DNA of 64,000 nucleotides. Origin: Neelides folsomi. Lineage: Eukaryota > Arthropoda > Collembola > Neelipleona > Neelidae. The stretch's first letter is position 1, and every line of letters starts with the position of its first letter. The position numbers and the translations under genes are program-made. Shown piece after piece: positions 45,883-57,356 of the stretch. Under the pieces are notes generated by a model. That model worked only from the letters and a program-made list of their open reading frames with translations, did not search any database and was not told where the DNA came from. Location of the stretch: NCBI GenBank assembly GCA_034687125.1, contig JAQGBZ010000254.1, forward strand, positions 1 to 64,000, given 5' to 3'.

Positions 45883-47413
45883 AAGGTTAAAATTTTAACT
45901 GTTTTAAATAATTAACAATTAATTTATTTGAAGCTAAAATCTTTAAATTTTTGGACTGTTTAACATTATATTTATTGACTGATGAAAACTTATGTAAATA
46001 ATGTAAAGGAAATTGAAAGGCGTTTATAGGTATTTAGATGTGCTCTTGTTTATATAATGTAATATATTGAATAAAATGACTTTGACTTTATATTCGCCAA
46101 TTGTTATCGGGATAAATATTATTTCAATGTTTATGTGCATTTCATTCCATGCCTCGATGATCGAAGTTAATGCTGCAGCATTTGGAGACTAAACTGAAAA
46201 GAACGCTGTAAGGGAGCCTGAATATTAAATATGACCCACATAGGAAGAGTGACGAAGAAGAGTCAATTTTTACGAGTGCTATTGACTATTGTTATTGGAG
46301 AAAGAGCCGCCGAGGATGGGAAACATTTTAGGGGCTAATCTAAAGAACACTACAAAGTAAACGGGTTGTACGTATTGCTTTGGAATTTGAGGTATTTGAC
46401 TTTTCATTGACATGTGATGAACATATTTTTGGGTTTATTTCTATCATACATTGATTTCGGGTCATTTAAGAAATGGTCGGGTCTCTTGTAGGTCGGGTAT
46501 TGTAATGGTCTTGTAGGTCGTGAGTCTGCTAGGCGGCTTACTTGTGGGTCGGATTGGCGGCTCACTTATATGTGAGATAGGGTATATAATGTTAAAGGGA
46601 ACACGGTCTGCTAACTTGTAGGTCGGGAGTCTCCTAACTTGTATTTGCCAAAAACTCTGAAATTGTTTTTGATTAAACTGAGATCGGAGAAGGAAAAAAG
46701 ACTTGAAGGATGAAATGGAAAAGAAGGATGCTGCTGTTGGAGGAATTGAAGTGTCTACATGTACACCTCCATATGATTTATGAATCAAATCAGAATTAAA
46801 TATAATTAGGTATTGTTGTGAGCGTTCTATTTCTAATGACGCAAATGACCCACCGAATTAGGGAAAACCCTTCTTCGGTGCCAACCGAACGTTCTATGCG
46901 TATGTCAACTTGCGTCATATAAGAACCTTTTAAATATGTATTTAAGGAAAGTGGTGCGAACAATCAAGAGGAACGAAGGACGGAGGGAGCGAGAGACCAA
47001 GAGATCCTTCTCCGATCCGATTGTTCGCAAACATCCTTCGTTCCTCTCACTCTTCCACTTTGTCACACAAATTACTTACTTTAATAATGATCCAATGTCT
47101 TATTCTGAAACTCCCAATCTCTTCATTAACATTTAATATCCATTACACAAACCAATCATCCCCACAAACAAACTTCCCTCAACAGTATCCTTTATTTATT
47201 AGGTAAATAGTTGAAAAAATTAATTTTTGGTCGAATAAAGAAAAATACAGTACATAAACTTTCAACAAAGATACTTACAGTTAAGATTATCAATATTTAC
47301 AATGCTTTATATGTCCAAATCATATAGGATTTACGATAAAAAATTTCATGAATACAATAAAAGTTGAAAATGTAGGAAATAAATATTAATAATTTGCATG
47401 TGTTCATATGTTT
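45883..47413. other. Scrambled partial duplicate of the torsin locus
   Basis: Short segments copy the upstream locus in order: 46074-46115 matches torsin exon 1 (aatgactttgactttatattc), about 46198-46232 matches the nested gene near 43014, about 46655-46790 matches its last exon (ctccatatga...atgaatca), and 47196-47245 matches the start of torsin exon 5. All are mutated and out of frame, so this is a degraded tandem duplicate. Degenerate cttgtaggtcggg iterations fill 46480-46640, and a hairpin (gtgcgaacaatc ... gattgttcgc) lies at about 46953-47048. Confidence 0.6.
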
Positions 47414-48772
47414 TTAATTAAACCCACCAAGATCAAGTGGAAGAGCATCAAGAGGTATTTTATCATGGAGGAGTCTTTTCCAGTGAATTTCCCTTCTGTC
47501 AGCGAAATAAAGAGTCGCGGTCGTTGGAGGAGTTAAGAACCGTTTAATGGTTTCATACAATAAATATAAGTATTGTGGGGCTATAAAGACACAAAAAATG
47601 TTTAACAATTAAAAATAATAAATAATTTATACTATACTATACCCCTTAGGATGAAAGTGTAAGTAGCATATAGTGGATATATCGATTCAAAAATCCTTGC
47701 ATAAGACCCAGCAGTCTGCATTGCTAATTAAATGTATTTTTTAAATTAATTGGAGATATATACCATACAATATTATATTTTTATTTAACCTCTCATTGAA
47801 GACACGAGACTTAGCTTGAAATTGTCGTAATCCACAATGAAGATAAAATTTCCAACTGGCAGACCAGTTTTAGGATCTATTTGGCGGGAAGCTTCACGCG
47901 TCGTCGTTTCTAACATGTAAGTCACCCATTTGAGAAGTAAATTTTTTTGGTCTTTCTGAATTGCTTCTCTTACGTTCCAATATCCCATCAACATGTGGAG
48001 AACTAAATACGAAGTTGAACTTAATTATTATTTATTATTACAGCAGAAAATTATGAAAACTATTATATATATTTTAAAAACCAGGTTCATTATTTGTCGT
48101 GTATCCTGTAATTTTCCATGGATATCTTAGAGGGAAATCTGTTGGGAATTTCCAATCAAAAATTTTTTCAACCTCGTTTTCCCGTCTCCATTCGACAGTC
48201 TTTGACCAAAAAATTTCAAAAAATTGAACAAAATTTAAAATAAGTAAGTAAATAGTTTATACATCCGTAAGTGCACGGAATGAAAATGTTGATTTTTCCA
48301 TAATATACATATATACTATATAGTACAGAGCGAAAAATTAATTTAACAGAAATATTTATTAGTAACTTTCGTGACCTTTTTTAAATGTTGTTCTGCTTTT
48401 TCCAAATCTTGATCAGCATCTTCATATATTTTATACATTTTTCATAATTAAATTTTAGAACATATATTATAAAAAGATTTGGATTTAGAAAATGTCACGT
48501 GTCAGTATTATTTACTACATTTCAAATAGTTTAGCAAAACAAGGTCAGAATTTTGATCAAGCCAATTTTGCAAATAGTTGAAGGCTTCATTGCTATCGTT
48601 ATATTTTTGAATTTTAAGTTCGTTTCTAAACTACAAACGCACATTAAAAATATTTTCATTATGTGATCAAGTTTATGTAAAATAAATCGTACGTTATTTG
48701 CTAGAGTCAATTCTTCGTTATAAAAACCATTTCCTGGACTAGATCCAACCAAATCAGTCAGATCAGTAGAAT
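47414..48772 (-). CDS. CRAL-TRIO (SEC14-like) lipid-binding exons
   Basis: Seven exons on the minus strand: 48772-48693, 48630-48519, 48419-48376, 48199-48082, 48002-47790, 47723-47643 and 47580-47414. The CRAL-TRIO N-lobe is LLNYLKYADQDLEKAEQHLK, then TVEWRREN. The lipid-pocket domain follows with YPWKITGYTTNNEP, GNFIFIVDYDNFKLSLVSSM, YARIFESIYPLYATY, APQYLYLLYETIKRFL and the C-terminal IPLDALPLDLGG. Such domains bind retinoids, tocopherol or phosphoinositides. The first exon begins with two bases of a split codon, and no start codon with a usable donor exists just upstream. The LDLa exon on the same strand offers a phase-1 donor (G/gtatat at 48957) that fits exactly, so these exons probably continue the LDLa reading frame. 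A free-standing gene with a distant first exon is the alternative. Confidence 0.82.
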
Positions 48773-48957
48773 CTAAATTAAAATCAAATTAATATCTTAT
48801 AACCATAGGATATATAGTTATAGGATACATGGATAGATGTATATACTTGTATGGTACAGAGACAGATGTTATAATTTAATTTTAAATAATAGCATAATTA
48901 ATGAATTTTTTCTATTTTAGGCATATTTCTAAAATTATTAAGGTTTGATCAATATAC

Positions 48958-49699
48958 CAATTTTAAAAGGATCATCTTCAATAACTGTTTTAGCCGTTGT
49001 TGTTGTTTTTATTGTGGTCTTTTTATTTTTTGGAGATTGCGCATCCGGAAAGCAATTTTTTAAACAAATTGAACAATCAGCTTCATCAGAACCATCTTCG
49101 CAGTTTTTAACCCCATTGCACGCCAAATTTTTATTAATGCACTTATCATTTTTGCATCTAAACTTGTTAATGCAATTTTCACAATTTATTTCATCAGATC
49201 CATCTTTGCAGTCATTTTCATAATCACAAACATGTGCCAACAGAACGCAATTCCCGTTTTTACATCTAAACTGTTTTAAATCGCATTTCCCGCAATTTGA
49301 TTCATCCGAACCATCGTAGCAATCATTTGATCCATCACATACGGAACTTCCATTTAAACAATATTTTTTCGAACCACAGAGGAAATGTTGCGAATCGCAC
49401 AATTTCCCACAACCAAATTCATCTGATCCATCACCACAGTCATTTTGAGAATTGCAAACTTGAGATTCTGGAATGCATTTTTCATTGTGACATTGAAACT
49501 CATTATCCCCGCATGGGAAACAACCAATTTCATCGGTCGAATCTCCACAGTCATTTTCATTATCGCATTGATAAAGAACCGGAATTTTAAATCCATTCCC
49601 ACATAAAAATTCTTCGTTTCCACACAAAATTGTTGAATATCTTTCATTGCTTTTCTTCACCACTTCTGAATCTCTATCAAATGAACAATTGACTAACAT
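48958..49699 (-). CDS. Five LDL-receptor class A repeats, probably fused to CRAL-TRIO
   Basis: The open frame holds five consecutive LDLa modules, each with six cysteines and the calcium-binding CxxxxDCxDxSDExxC signature (ENDCGDSTDEIGC, QNDCGDGSDEFGC, SNDCYDGSDESNC, ENDCKDGSDEINC, KNCEDGSDEADC). A Lys/Thr-rich stretch (KKTTIKTTTTAKTV) follows. If unspliced the frame stops at 48938; a donor at 48957 leads in phase to the CRAL-TRIO exons, giving 518 residues from this ATG. The first ATG (49699) lies in the terminal repeat of a 1.9-kb transposon and gives no signal peptide, so the true 5' end is lost, displaced or further upstream. LDLa modules are extracellular ligand- and lipoprotein-binding units. 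Across the transposon the serine protease exon ends, and the two coding ends were nearly adjacent before insertion. Confidence 0.8.
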
Positions 49700-50193
49700 T
49701 TCCTTATGCTGTTAAATTGAGCCTCCGTGAAGCACCATGATGCTCCATGCTGAAAATTCTCGCTCCATGGAGTTTTTAGTGTAAATTTTCTTATGTTAGA
49801 AAATATCGCTCCATGTAGCTCCATGAAGCACCACCCAAAAAAGCACCATGTTAACCAAAATTGCTCCTGAAACTCCATAATGCCCCTGTTTTCGCTCCAT
49901 TGTGCTTCTGGTGCTCCATGGTGCTTGAAATCTTACAATGTGCTCCATGAAGAGTAGGAAATAGAAAATGGAGTCTAAAAATTCTTCAAACTTCCCATAT
50001 TTATAAAATGCCTTTTAAATTAGCTAAAATTGTGAGTTTTATATAAATAAAATGTAGAAAGCGCTGAAAAACTTATAAAACAACGTTATTATACAATATA
50101 ACTAGATTGTACTACACAAATATCCGATTTGTATTTATCATTTTATTTCTTAAATTAAAATAATTTTTTTCTTAAATATAATGAATGTACTAC

Positions 50194-50340
50194 AGGATGA
50201 GCCATATAAAGATTAATATTGTGTATATGGAAATGTAAAATTTTCATTGGTTACAAAAAAAGTTTCATATTCAATTAATCACAATTCCTATGTTACCAAT
50301 GAAATTGCATAATCACAATATCTTTATATGACTCATCCTA
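50194..50340. mobile_element. Palindromic MITE inside the larger element
   Basis: Arms tacaggatgagccatataaa and the inverted atatgactcatcctata are separated by an AT-rich loop. The 'tacaggatg' end resembles the family at 26993 and 43928. Confidence 0.6.
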
Positions 50341-50594
50341 TATTTAGTAATTTCAATGTTTTTATTTTGGAAATAAACCGTTCTTCATTTTTTAAAAAAT
50401 ATAATAAATACAATTTATATCGGAAATAATGAGATAACGAATTTTAACCAACTGTTCCACTTTTAAAATTAAGTAACGCTAAAAAATAAATATGTTATTA
50501 GTTTATCAGTTATATTATGTAAACTTATAATTATCAAAAAATGAAAAGGAATTTATTTTAATTAACTTATAAAGCTAATTGGAATTATTTAATA

Positions 50595-51110
50595 GTACTG
50601 ATTTATCCAGGAAAGTATGCTGACTCAGATAAGTATAAGTTCTTTTTAATTAAAAAACTCCTGGTAACTACGATCTCATTAAGCTTTTAGAACTCCCTTT
50701 AAATACATTACCCATTTAAATATTAATTTATACATTAAACAAGCATAAATGAACTAATAATGCTCATGATAAAAATATATATACATACTCAAATATTAAA
50801 AATATTTATTAAATTATTCTCAATTGTCTTATTATAAAATAAATTTAAACTAAATTAACCTTTATATTAACCTAAAACTAACCTTTATATTATTTCAGTT
50901 AACCAATTATTATCACGAGTATTAGTAGTTTGTTAATGCATGTTTTATTTATAAATTATTAATTTATCACTATTTGGTATTTAAATGACTAATTAATGTA
51001 TTTAAAGGGAATTCTAAAAGCTTAATGAGATCGTAGTTACCAGAAGTTTTTTAATTAAAAAGAACTTATACTTATCAGGGTCCGCATACTTTTCTGGATA
51101 AATCAGTACA
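50595..51110. repeat. Long inner inverted repeat (~115-bp arms)
   Basis: The arm at 50595-50715 (from gtactgatttatccagga to ctccctttaaatacatta) is repeated inverted at about 50995-51110 with few differences. It forms a second palindrome nested in the 1.9-kb element. Confidence 0.75.
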
Positions 51111-51614
51111 TTCATTAAATTAAATGAAAACATTATTTTAATAAGAATAAAAGATAATTAAAGATTGGACATGTAGTGTAGTATAGTGTAGAGTCATTTG
51201 AAATAACATTTTATAAGTTTGTACCTCATCACTTTCTACATTTTATTTATATAAAACTTACGAATTTAGATAATTTAAAAGATATTTAGAAATAAGGGAA
51301 GTTTGAGAAATTTTTAGACTCCATTTTCTATTTCCTGCTCTTCATGGAGCACCATGTAAGATTTCAAGCACCATGGAGCACCAGGAGTACCATGGAGTTT
51401 CAGGAGCGATTTTGGTAAAAATGGAGCTTTTTTGGATCGTGCTCCATGGAGCACCATAGAGCGACACTCCATGGAGCTACATGGAGCGATATTTTCTAAC
51501 ATAGGAAAATTTACACTAAAAACTTCATGGAGCGAAAATTTTCAGCATGGAGCACTATGGTGCTCCATAGAGGCTCATTTTAACAGCATAAGGAAATGTT
51601 AGCCGAACAATTCA

Positions 51615-52658
51615 TTAAAACAAAAAATATTTAATTAATAAAACAAATCTTTTTAAAACGCACTTCATTGGATTGTGTTTAATCCATGAAAAGAAATAAG
51701 GAAGGGACGTGAAATAACTTTCAATTGGAATTCCTTGGCCGCATGAATTCGGACTAAATGCTGAGACTCCACACAATACATTTAATCCAAGGTTGTCTAA
51801 AATAAAGATACGTATAAGGTATATATATATATTTTTTAATTTATTAATTTTGTAAACACCAAGAACTTAATTAACATAAATAACGCTTACTTTTACATAT
51901 CATTGGACCTCCTGAGTCTCCAGAACAAATTGATTTCACTGACTTTGTCCCACAAATAATACTATCGTACATATTAAGAAATATATTTTCAGGTATTGAA
52001 CTTAAATAAGAATCACACTTTTTCCTGTTCATAAGTTGAATGTAAGCTTTTTTGAGTATCGGAGTGCTTTCTCCTGGTCCAACTTCACCCCAACCAATAA
52101 TGTGTCCAAATTTTCCTTTAAATGAAATAATTACAATTTAACAATTAAAATTTTACTTTATTGCATTGCTGCAATATTTATTCATTTAAAATATGTTTGT
52201 GCATTATAAATGTTTTCATATTATGAATAAAAACCTGAGGAAGAATTCAAAGAATTTGTCAAAGGATTCAAACAATCAACTTTTGAATTAAATTTAAAAG
52301 GCTCTTTAATAACAATCACAGCAATATCAAACGGTGGGTTCTTTTTATTTCCTGGAACGTAATTCGGATGAATATAAACTTTGGATATTTTCCTCTTTTG
52401 TTCAATTGTTTTGTCCACGACGTTTAAATTATGTTGACCAGCCACAACTCGATATTGAGAATAATCATCATTTTCAATGCAATGTGCAGCGGTGATGATG
52501 AGCATTGTGGATAAAATGGTTCCTCCACAAACATGGAGATTATTTTCAAACTTTCTTATATTGACCATAAATGGGAATTCATTCGGGTTGGAATTTTCTC
52601 CTCTTCCGATTTGAACGGCTAAACTTTGAAGATGATGAGAATAAATTGAAACTGCCAT
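51615..52658 (-). CDS. Trypsin-fold (S1) serine protease
   Basis: Three exons on the minus strand, 52658-52235, 52115-51891 and 51796-51615, encode 276 residues. The catalytic triad is complete: H59 in TAAHC, D111 in PPFDIAVI and S209 in CSGDSGGP; CGGTIL and GWG blocks are in place. The residue aligned with position 189 is Ser (KSICSGDSGGP), which argues for chymotrypsin- or elastase-like rather than trypsin specificity. The usual activation IVGG is replaced by IGRG after VQ, and the ATG gives no clear signal peptide, so an upstream exon may be missing. After the final WIKHNP the tail (KCVLKRFVLLIKYFLF) is unlike protease ends; the stop lies only 3 bp from the duplicated target site of the transposon at 49.7-51.6 kb. 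Extracellular digestion or immune cascade by family. Confidence 0.88.
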
Positions 52659-53207
52659 AACGTTTAATTACAAAATTATGATTTTAGAAAATTTACAGTG
52701 TTGAATATATTTAGTATATTTAAGACTTGAAATCAATGGAATGTTGAATGGATTAAAAGCTTTTGAAAAGCTTATATAAACAGGTTTATATATTGCTAAA
52801 AATTCAAGGACAATCTGTAATAAAAAGCTTGATGAGTTTATTAGTTAAACAACGTACAAGAATAAATTTTTAATCCGATTAATGCTTCACAGTTTGATAA
52901 GGAGGTTTATGACCTTGGGCATTTCACTAATTGTAATGTATTAACATATCTGTACAAACACTTAATTATACCTTCTATTTGGTGCCAATTTGTTAATTTG
53001 TTAAGAAAATGCGTCAACTAAACTGAGATTAAGATATATTTGTTTAGCTTCAATCCAATGGTATAATAATTATGCATACTAATGATAATGCTAATATAAT
53101 GAGTTTCTAATCCTAGAAAAGCAACTTTTTTCATATATGTAATACATAAATACAATCCAAGTTGATAAATTCGACACAATTCAAAATTACAAAAGGTACT
53201 GGAAACT
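52659..53207. other. Intergenic, AT-rich
   Basis: Should hold the 5' part of the protease gene; I could not identify a signal-peptide exon. Confidence 0.35.
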
Positions 53208-55665
53208 TTAATTTTGAGTACTATTGGTATTTGAATCTTTACAAATACGAATGTTAAAATAGGGAAACTTTATAGCTCTTAATTTAATTTTTATTGCAAT
53301 CAAAACTATTTGATAAAATATTCTAATAATATAATATATATAGTTCAATGCGTAATTTTGTTGGAAAATAATTTCTATTATTAAAGTAATAATTGACATT
53401 ATTAAAATGAAACAAGTAATGATGAAAATTGGTAATACTTTTCTCGTTGATAAAGGAGTTGGGTTATAGTTTAAATCTTGTTTAAGTAAGCTTTTAAAAG
53501 TGTTTATTTGATTTAAATATTTTCGATTCCATTTCCTGGCTTTATAAAACATCGTTTTATTTTCTTGATATAATGGAATAATTGAATGTATTAAATCTTT
53601 CCCTTCTCTCCACATTTGTAAAAACCCCGATTCAAACATAGAAACATAGACATTTTGGTATTTTTCAATTATATTTGACTTGGAATCAAATACAGTGTAG
53701 GAACGAAAATGGAATGAATTACCTGCATGATTAACATTATTTTCATTTTCTCTATGTTTAACCATAAAATACTTATCTGGGAAAACGTATTCGATTAGTT
53801 TTTCCAATTCGACAACAGATTCATAAACATCTAAAACCACAAAATTTCTCGGAATTTTTAAAATTCCCAAACTCGTGTGGACCTTTGAATTTTTTTTGAT
53901 AGCATTTGTAAAGTCAATTTTTGAAATACTACGGGAATTATGAATTATTTTATTTATGAAACTTCCCAGAAATTGATTTGAATTTTTGTACATGTTCTAT
54001 GTATGAATACAATCCACTTTTGGAATTTTTATAAAAATAATTTTTGGCTAAACTTTGATTTATTTTATGAAGTCTCCGAAATTCATTTGCAGTTTCTCTT
54101 GAATAAAAAGCTGAAAATTCGTAAAAAAATGGATTTGAATTTGAATTAGCCAAATCCTCAAATGAACCGAATGATTTTGGATTTTGCTCAATAACAATTA
54201 TCGTAAATAATTTGGATTTGTAAGCTGAACTTATAACAAATGAAATTAAAATTAAAACGCTTGTAACAATTATAAATTTAAATTCCAAAGTTGGAATTTT
54301 ACAAATAGTTGAATGACCCTGTTCAAATAATAATTGAAAAAATGCTGAATTAATTTCGCCAAATTTTACACTTACTTTGATGGTGTAAAACTTGGACATG
54401 AATTTTAAAAAAGTTGGAATTAAAAATATAAAAAATAAAAGCAAAACCCAAAAATGGTCACTAAAAGGAGAAAATAGAATTAAATAATTGATCACAGTTT
54501 TTTTGTCTATAAAATGTGTGAATGTGTAATGAAGATTATTTTTGTATGGCAAATAAAGTTCTGCATAAATAAAATCAGTAGAAAATTGTATTCGGGTATT
54601 ATTCTTTCCAACTTTAGTTGAAATGAGATAAATTTCCCCTTTTTTAAAATTAAAATATTTAATAGATTTTAAACCGTTATTTTTATTTACACTAAACGAT
54701 ATGTTGTATTTTTGAGATATAATTGACTTTATACATTGTAAATGATTCCTAAAAAATTGTTTTTCTTGGTTCATGTGACAATTGGTCTCTTTTGTTTTAT
54801 CTCTAGGGTTGAAAACAAAATCTATACTCACGATATTTGCACCTTCAAAATCATCCAAATCGTTAAATTCGTGAAAATTTAAATTCATTGAGGTGTCAAA
54901 ATACTTTTCGGGAATAAATATTAAATTTTTAACAAATTCTATGAAAATGTCAGACGGGTTTTGAAAATAATTATTTTTCATAAAACTTTTTAAAATCACT
55001 AATTTTTTAGGAATTTCAAAATTAGCTGAAACTGCATAGATAATGAAATTATTTGCGGGGAAAAATAAGCCATTTAATTGTAATTTTTGCTCAAAATCAT
55101 ATGATGCATATAAATCATTTAATTCTGGACTAATTGAGATTTGATCCAAATTTCCTTTGAGAGCAATAGTAAAAAAATTGAAATTGGAAATTGGAAAAAT
55201 AGAATTTAATTTTACTACCTTAACGTGGATGTCTAAAAGAATAGAATTCGTTTCAATGTTTTTTTCACTCACTAAAATGGAGATCTTACATCGGGTAAAT
55301 TTTCGAACTGAGGTCATCGATTTGACCAACTCTTTCAAGAATTCCATGGAATTATTTTCATATCTTAAAGATAGATAATTTTGATTTTTGTATATTCGCC
55401 CTTTATAGGGAAATTGGATTGTTAAAATTGATTCAAAATTTGAAAAATAATTTACGTAGTTTATAAATAATAAATCTCGACTTATGCCATTGTATGTTTT
55501 GAATAAATAAATATCACAGTTACAAAATATTTTAAACGCATTATGATAATTATTTTTGAAATCAACAAGTTTTGATTTAAGAACCTCTGTTTTTCCAATC
55601 GCTTTCGAAAAAAATATAAGCAGATAATAAAAATAAACATTTATGTTAAAAATCATTTTAATCAT
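53208..55665 (-). pseudogene. Ionotropic receptor (IR), fourth gene, with one frameshift
   Basis: The first frame (55665-53950, 571 codons) carries a signal-like start (NVYFYYLLIFFSKAIG), an extracellular N-terminal region, TM1 (SDHFWVLLLFFIFLIPTFLK), the pore segment FFQLLFEQGHST, and TM2 with ILISFVISSAYKSKLFTIIV, then stops after GLYSYIEH in the S2 lobe. The rest of S2 and the last TM (ILPIFIITCFILIMSIITLI) continue in another frame, 53993-53208. The two frames overlap by about 44 bp around 53950-53993. A 34-nt intron (gtttca...ccgtag) could also restore the frame but would be implausibly short. I treat it as a recent single-lesion pseudogene or a sequencing error; the rest of the protein is intact. 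Distant from the other IRs here. Confidence 0.8.
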
Positions 55666-56639
55666 ATTTAAAAATTTTTAACTACAGGTATTTCATTTGA
55701 AGTGAAATTTTTGCAATTTTTTAATCAGTGATGAAAATGTGAATTTCTTATTAAATTTGTTCAAACATGGGTAGGTAACCATGTTTGCGTTTTTATAAAC
55801 TAACAAATATTAAAGTAACAATAATTTTTATCTTTTAAAACAACAAGTTTTAATTAAATTACAAATAACTTTAATGTCTCAAGGGATCATATTTTATAGA
55901 ATGTTATTAAAACAAATAACTCATCCCTCATGTTAAACTAATCATATCTTAATGTTAGTATAAGTATTAATGAAGATTGAAATGTTTACTTAAGTATTTT
56001 AGACATATATCTGTATGTAATGTGGCTTTATACTTAATATAATATAATTTACTTAATACAATGTATGATTTACCTACTATATAATATTTTACATTGCAAA
56101 TAAATAACTTACAATATAAATTAAATAATACAAAGTAAAATTATAGACCTTAAATATTAACAATTAATTAAAATCTATTCGAGTTACGTCTTTATGATAT
56201 GATTTGATGTAATTTCAATTAATCCGAATTTATTGTAAATAATAATTTAAAAGTATGCGTAATGTTATATTATCATTTATTAATATGTCAATAACTATAC
56301 TTTAAGTTAAAATTGGAAATTATTATCCAAATTATCAATTCTTCTTTTATCTACTATACAAAAAAGCGGATCCAATTTCAATAAATTTAAATTTTATCTT
56401 CCTACCAACGTCAATGTCGATTTTGTCATGCAAATCCAGTAAATGAGCCACTTTCAACTCTTTTTAAAATGTTTTTCATAAATAGAATAAGTTAGAAATC
56501 TATCAGAAATCAGAATTCTATTTAAAATTAATTCTATGAACTCGGTTTAAGACGTTGATATTGGATTAATTACGCATTAAAAAAATAGTATAAATGCTCA
56601 ACATTTGAAATTTACTCCAAACAAACTCAAATTTCTGTC
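55666..56639. other. Intergenic, AT-rich
   Basis: No gene is seen. The right end carries a TATA box (tataaat at 56589-56595) for the lectin gene. Confidence 0.45.
56589..56595 (+). promoter_or_regulatory. TATA box of the lectin-like gene
   Basis: TATAAAT lies 51 bp before the ATG, allowing a TSS near 56620 and a very short leader. Confidence 0.55.
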
Positions 56640-57356
56640 ATGGAATCTTCAACTTCATTTTTTAGCTTAGGATTAGCTTTGTTGAAATTCATTTCTATTT
56701 TCAGCATTTGCTCTGCTAGAAATCTTCAAAATCCTCCATTATGCGTCCAACAAAATATATCTACAACCACTGAAGTCATTACAACAACAACAACAGCAAC
56801 GCCTAAACCATTACCAACATATTCGTACAATAATGAACGGGTAAAATAAAATAGCAATTGACATATTTTTTTCTTAAAATCCAGCATTAATTATTTAATT
56901 AATTCCATTTTTTAAATTAGGCTTCTTCTTGGAATGAAGCATATGATAATTGCGCTAAGAAAAACATGTCAATGTTGTATATTGAAACTGAAGAGGAATA
57001 TGATATTGTTAACGCAGAAGTGACAAGAAGATGTAAATTATTGAATCTTTATTACCATTACCATTTATAATAATTTTGTATATAATTGAAAAACAAGTTC
57101 ACAAAATTAATTTATTATAGATCCGAATGCATTGGTTTGGACTGCTGGCACAAATGCTGGATCACAATCATATTATTGGAAAACATTCGACAAAGGGAAT
57201 ATTCCGATGAATTATACAAACTGGGCCTATAGTTATCAATCACCGAGAACTTCATATGTTTGTATAACAAGCTCAAAAAGAAATAACAAATGGGCTTGGT
57301 TGGATCACCATTCTCCAAATATTGCTGGGCATCATTATATTTGCAAAGGATTTTAA
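56640..57356 (+). CDS. Secreted C-type lectin-like protein
   Basis: Three exons, 56640-56840, 56921-57032 and 57121-57356, give 182 residues. An N-terminal signal peptide (to about SICSA) is followed by a Thr-rich O-glycosylation-type stretch (STTTEVITTTTTATPKP). The C-type lectin fold then shows SSWNEAYDNCAKKNMSMLYI (helix 1 and the LxxIET-type core), YPNALVWTAGTNAG, FDKGNIPMNYTNWAYSYQSP, SYVCITS, KWAWLDHH and the terminal HHYICKGF. Four conserved-type cysteines are present. The usual EPN/QPD Ca2+-sugar triad is not visible (QSPRTS instead), so binding may be atypical. Likely roles are microbial recognition or mucus/cuticle binding (inference). A TATA box stands just upstream. Confidence 0.85.

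Larger units (their letters stand above)
49691..51604. mobile_element. 1.9-kb palindromic transposon with long terminal inverted repeats
   Basis: Left end gactaacatttccttatgct and right end agcataaggaaatgttagcc are inverted; arms of about 360 bp (49691-50055 and 51240-51604) match, including multiple ctccatggagc iterations. The 8-mer gaacaatt stands directly at both edges (49683-49690 and 51605-51612), a good target-site duplication. The core contains further palindromes and no transposase. An 8-bp duplication suggests a hAT- or P-type non-autonomous element (inference). Short minus-strand frames in the arms are not genes. Confidence 0.85.

Noticed and set aside
46936-47206. Two overlapping plus-strand frames
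   Set aside because: They lie in the degraded duplicate and a hairpin, with no recognisable domain.
49693-49878. Short minus-strand frame rich in Trp/Cys (and its twin at 51314-51502)
   Set aside because: Both lie in the inverted arms of the transposon and come from ctccatggagc repeats.
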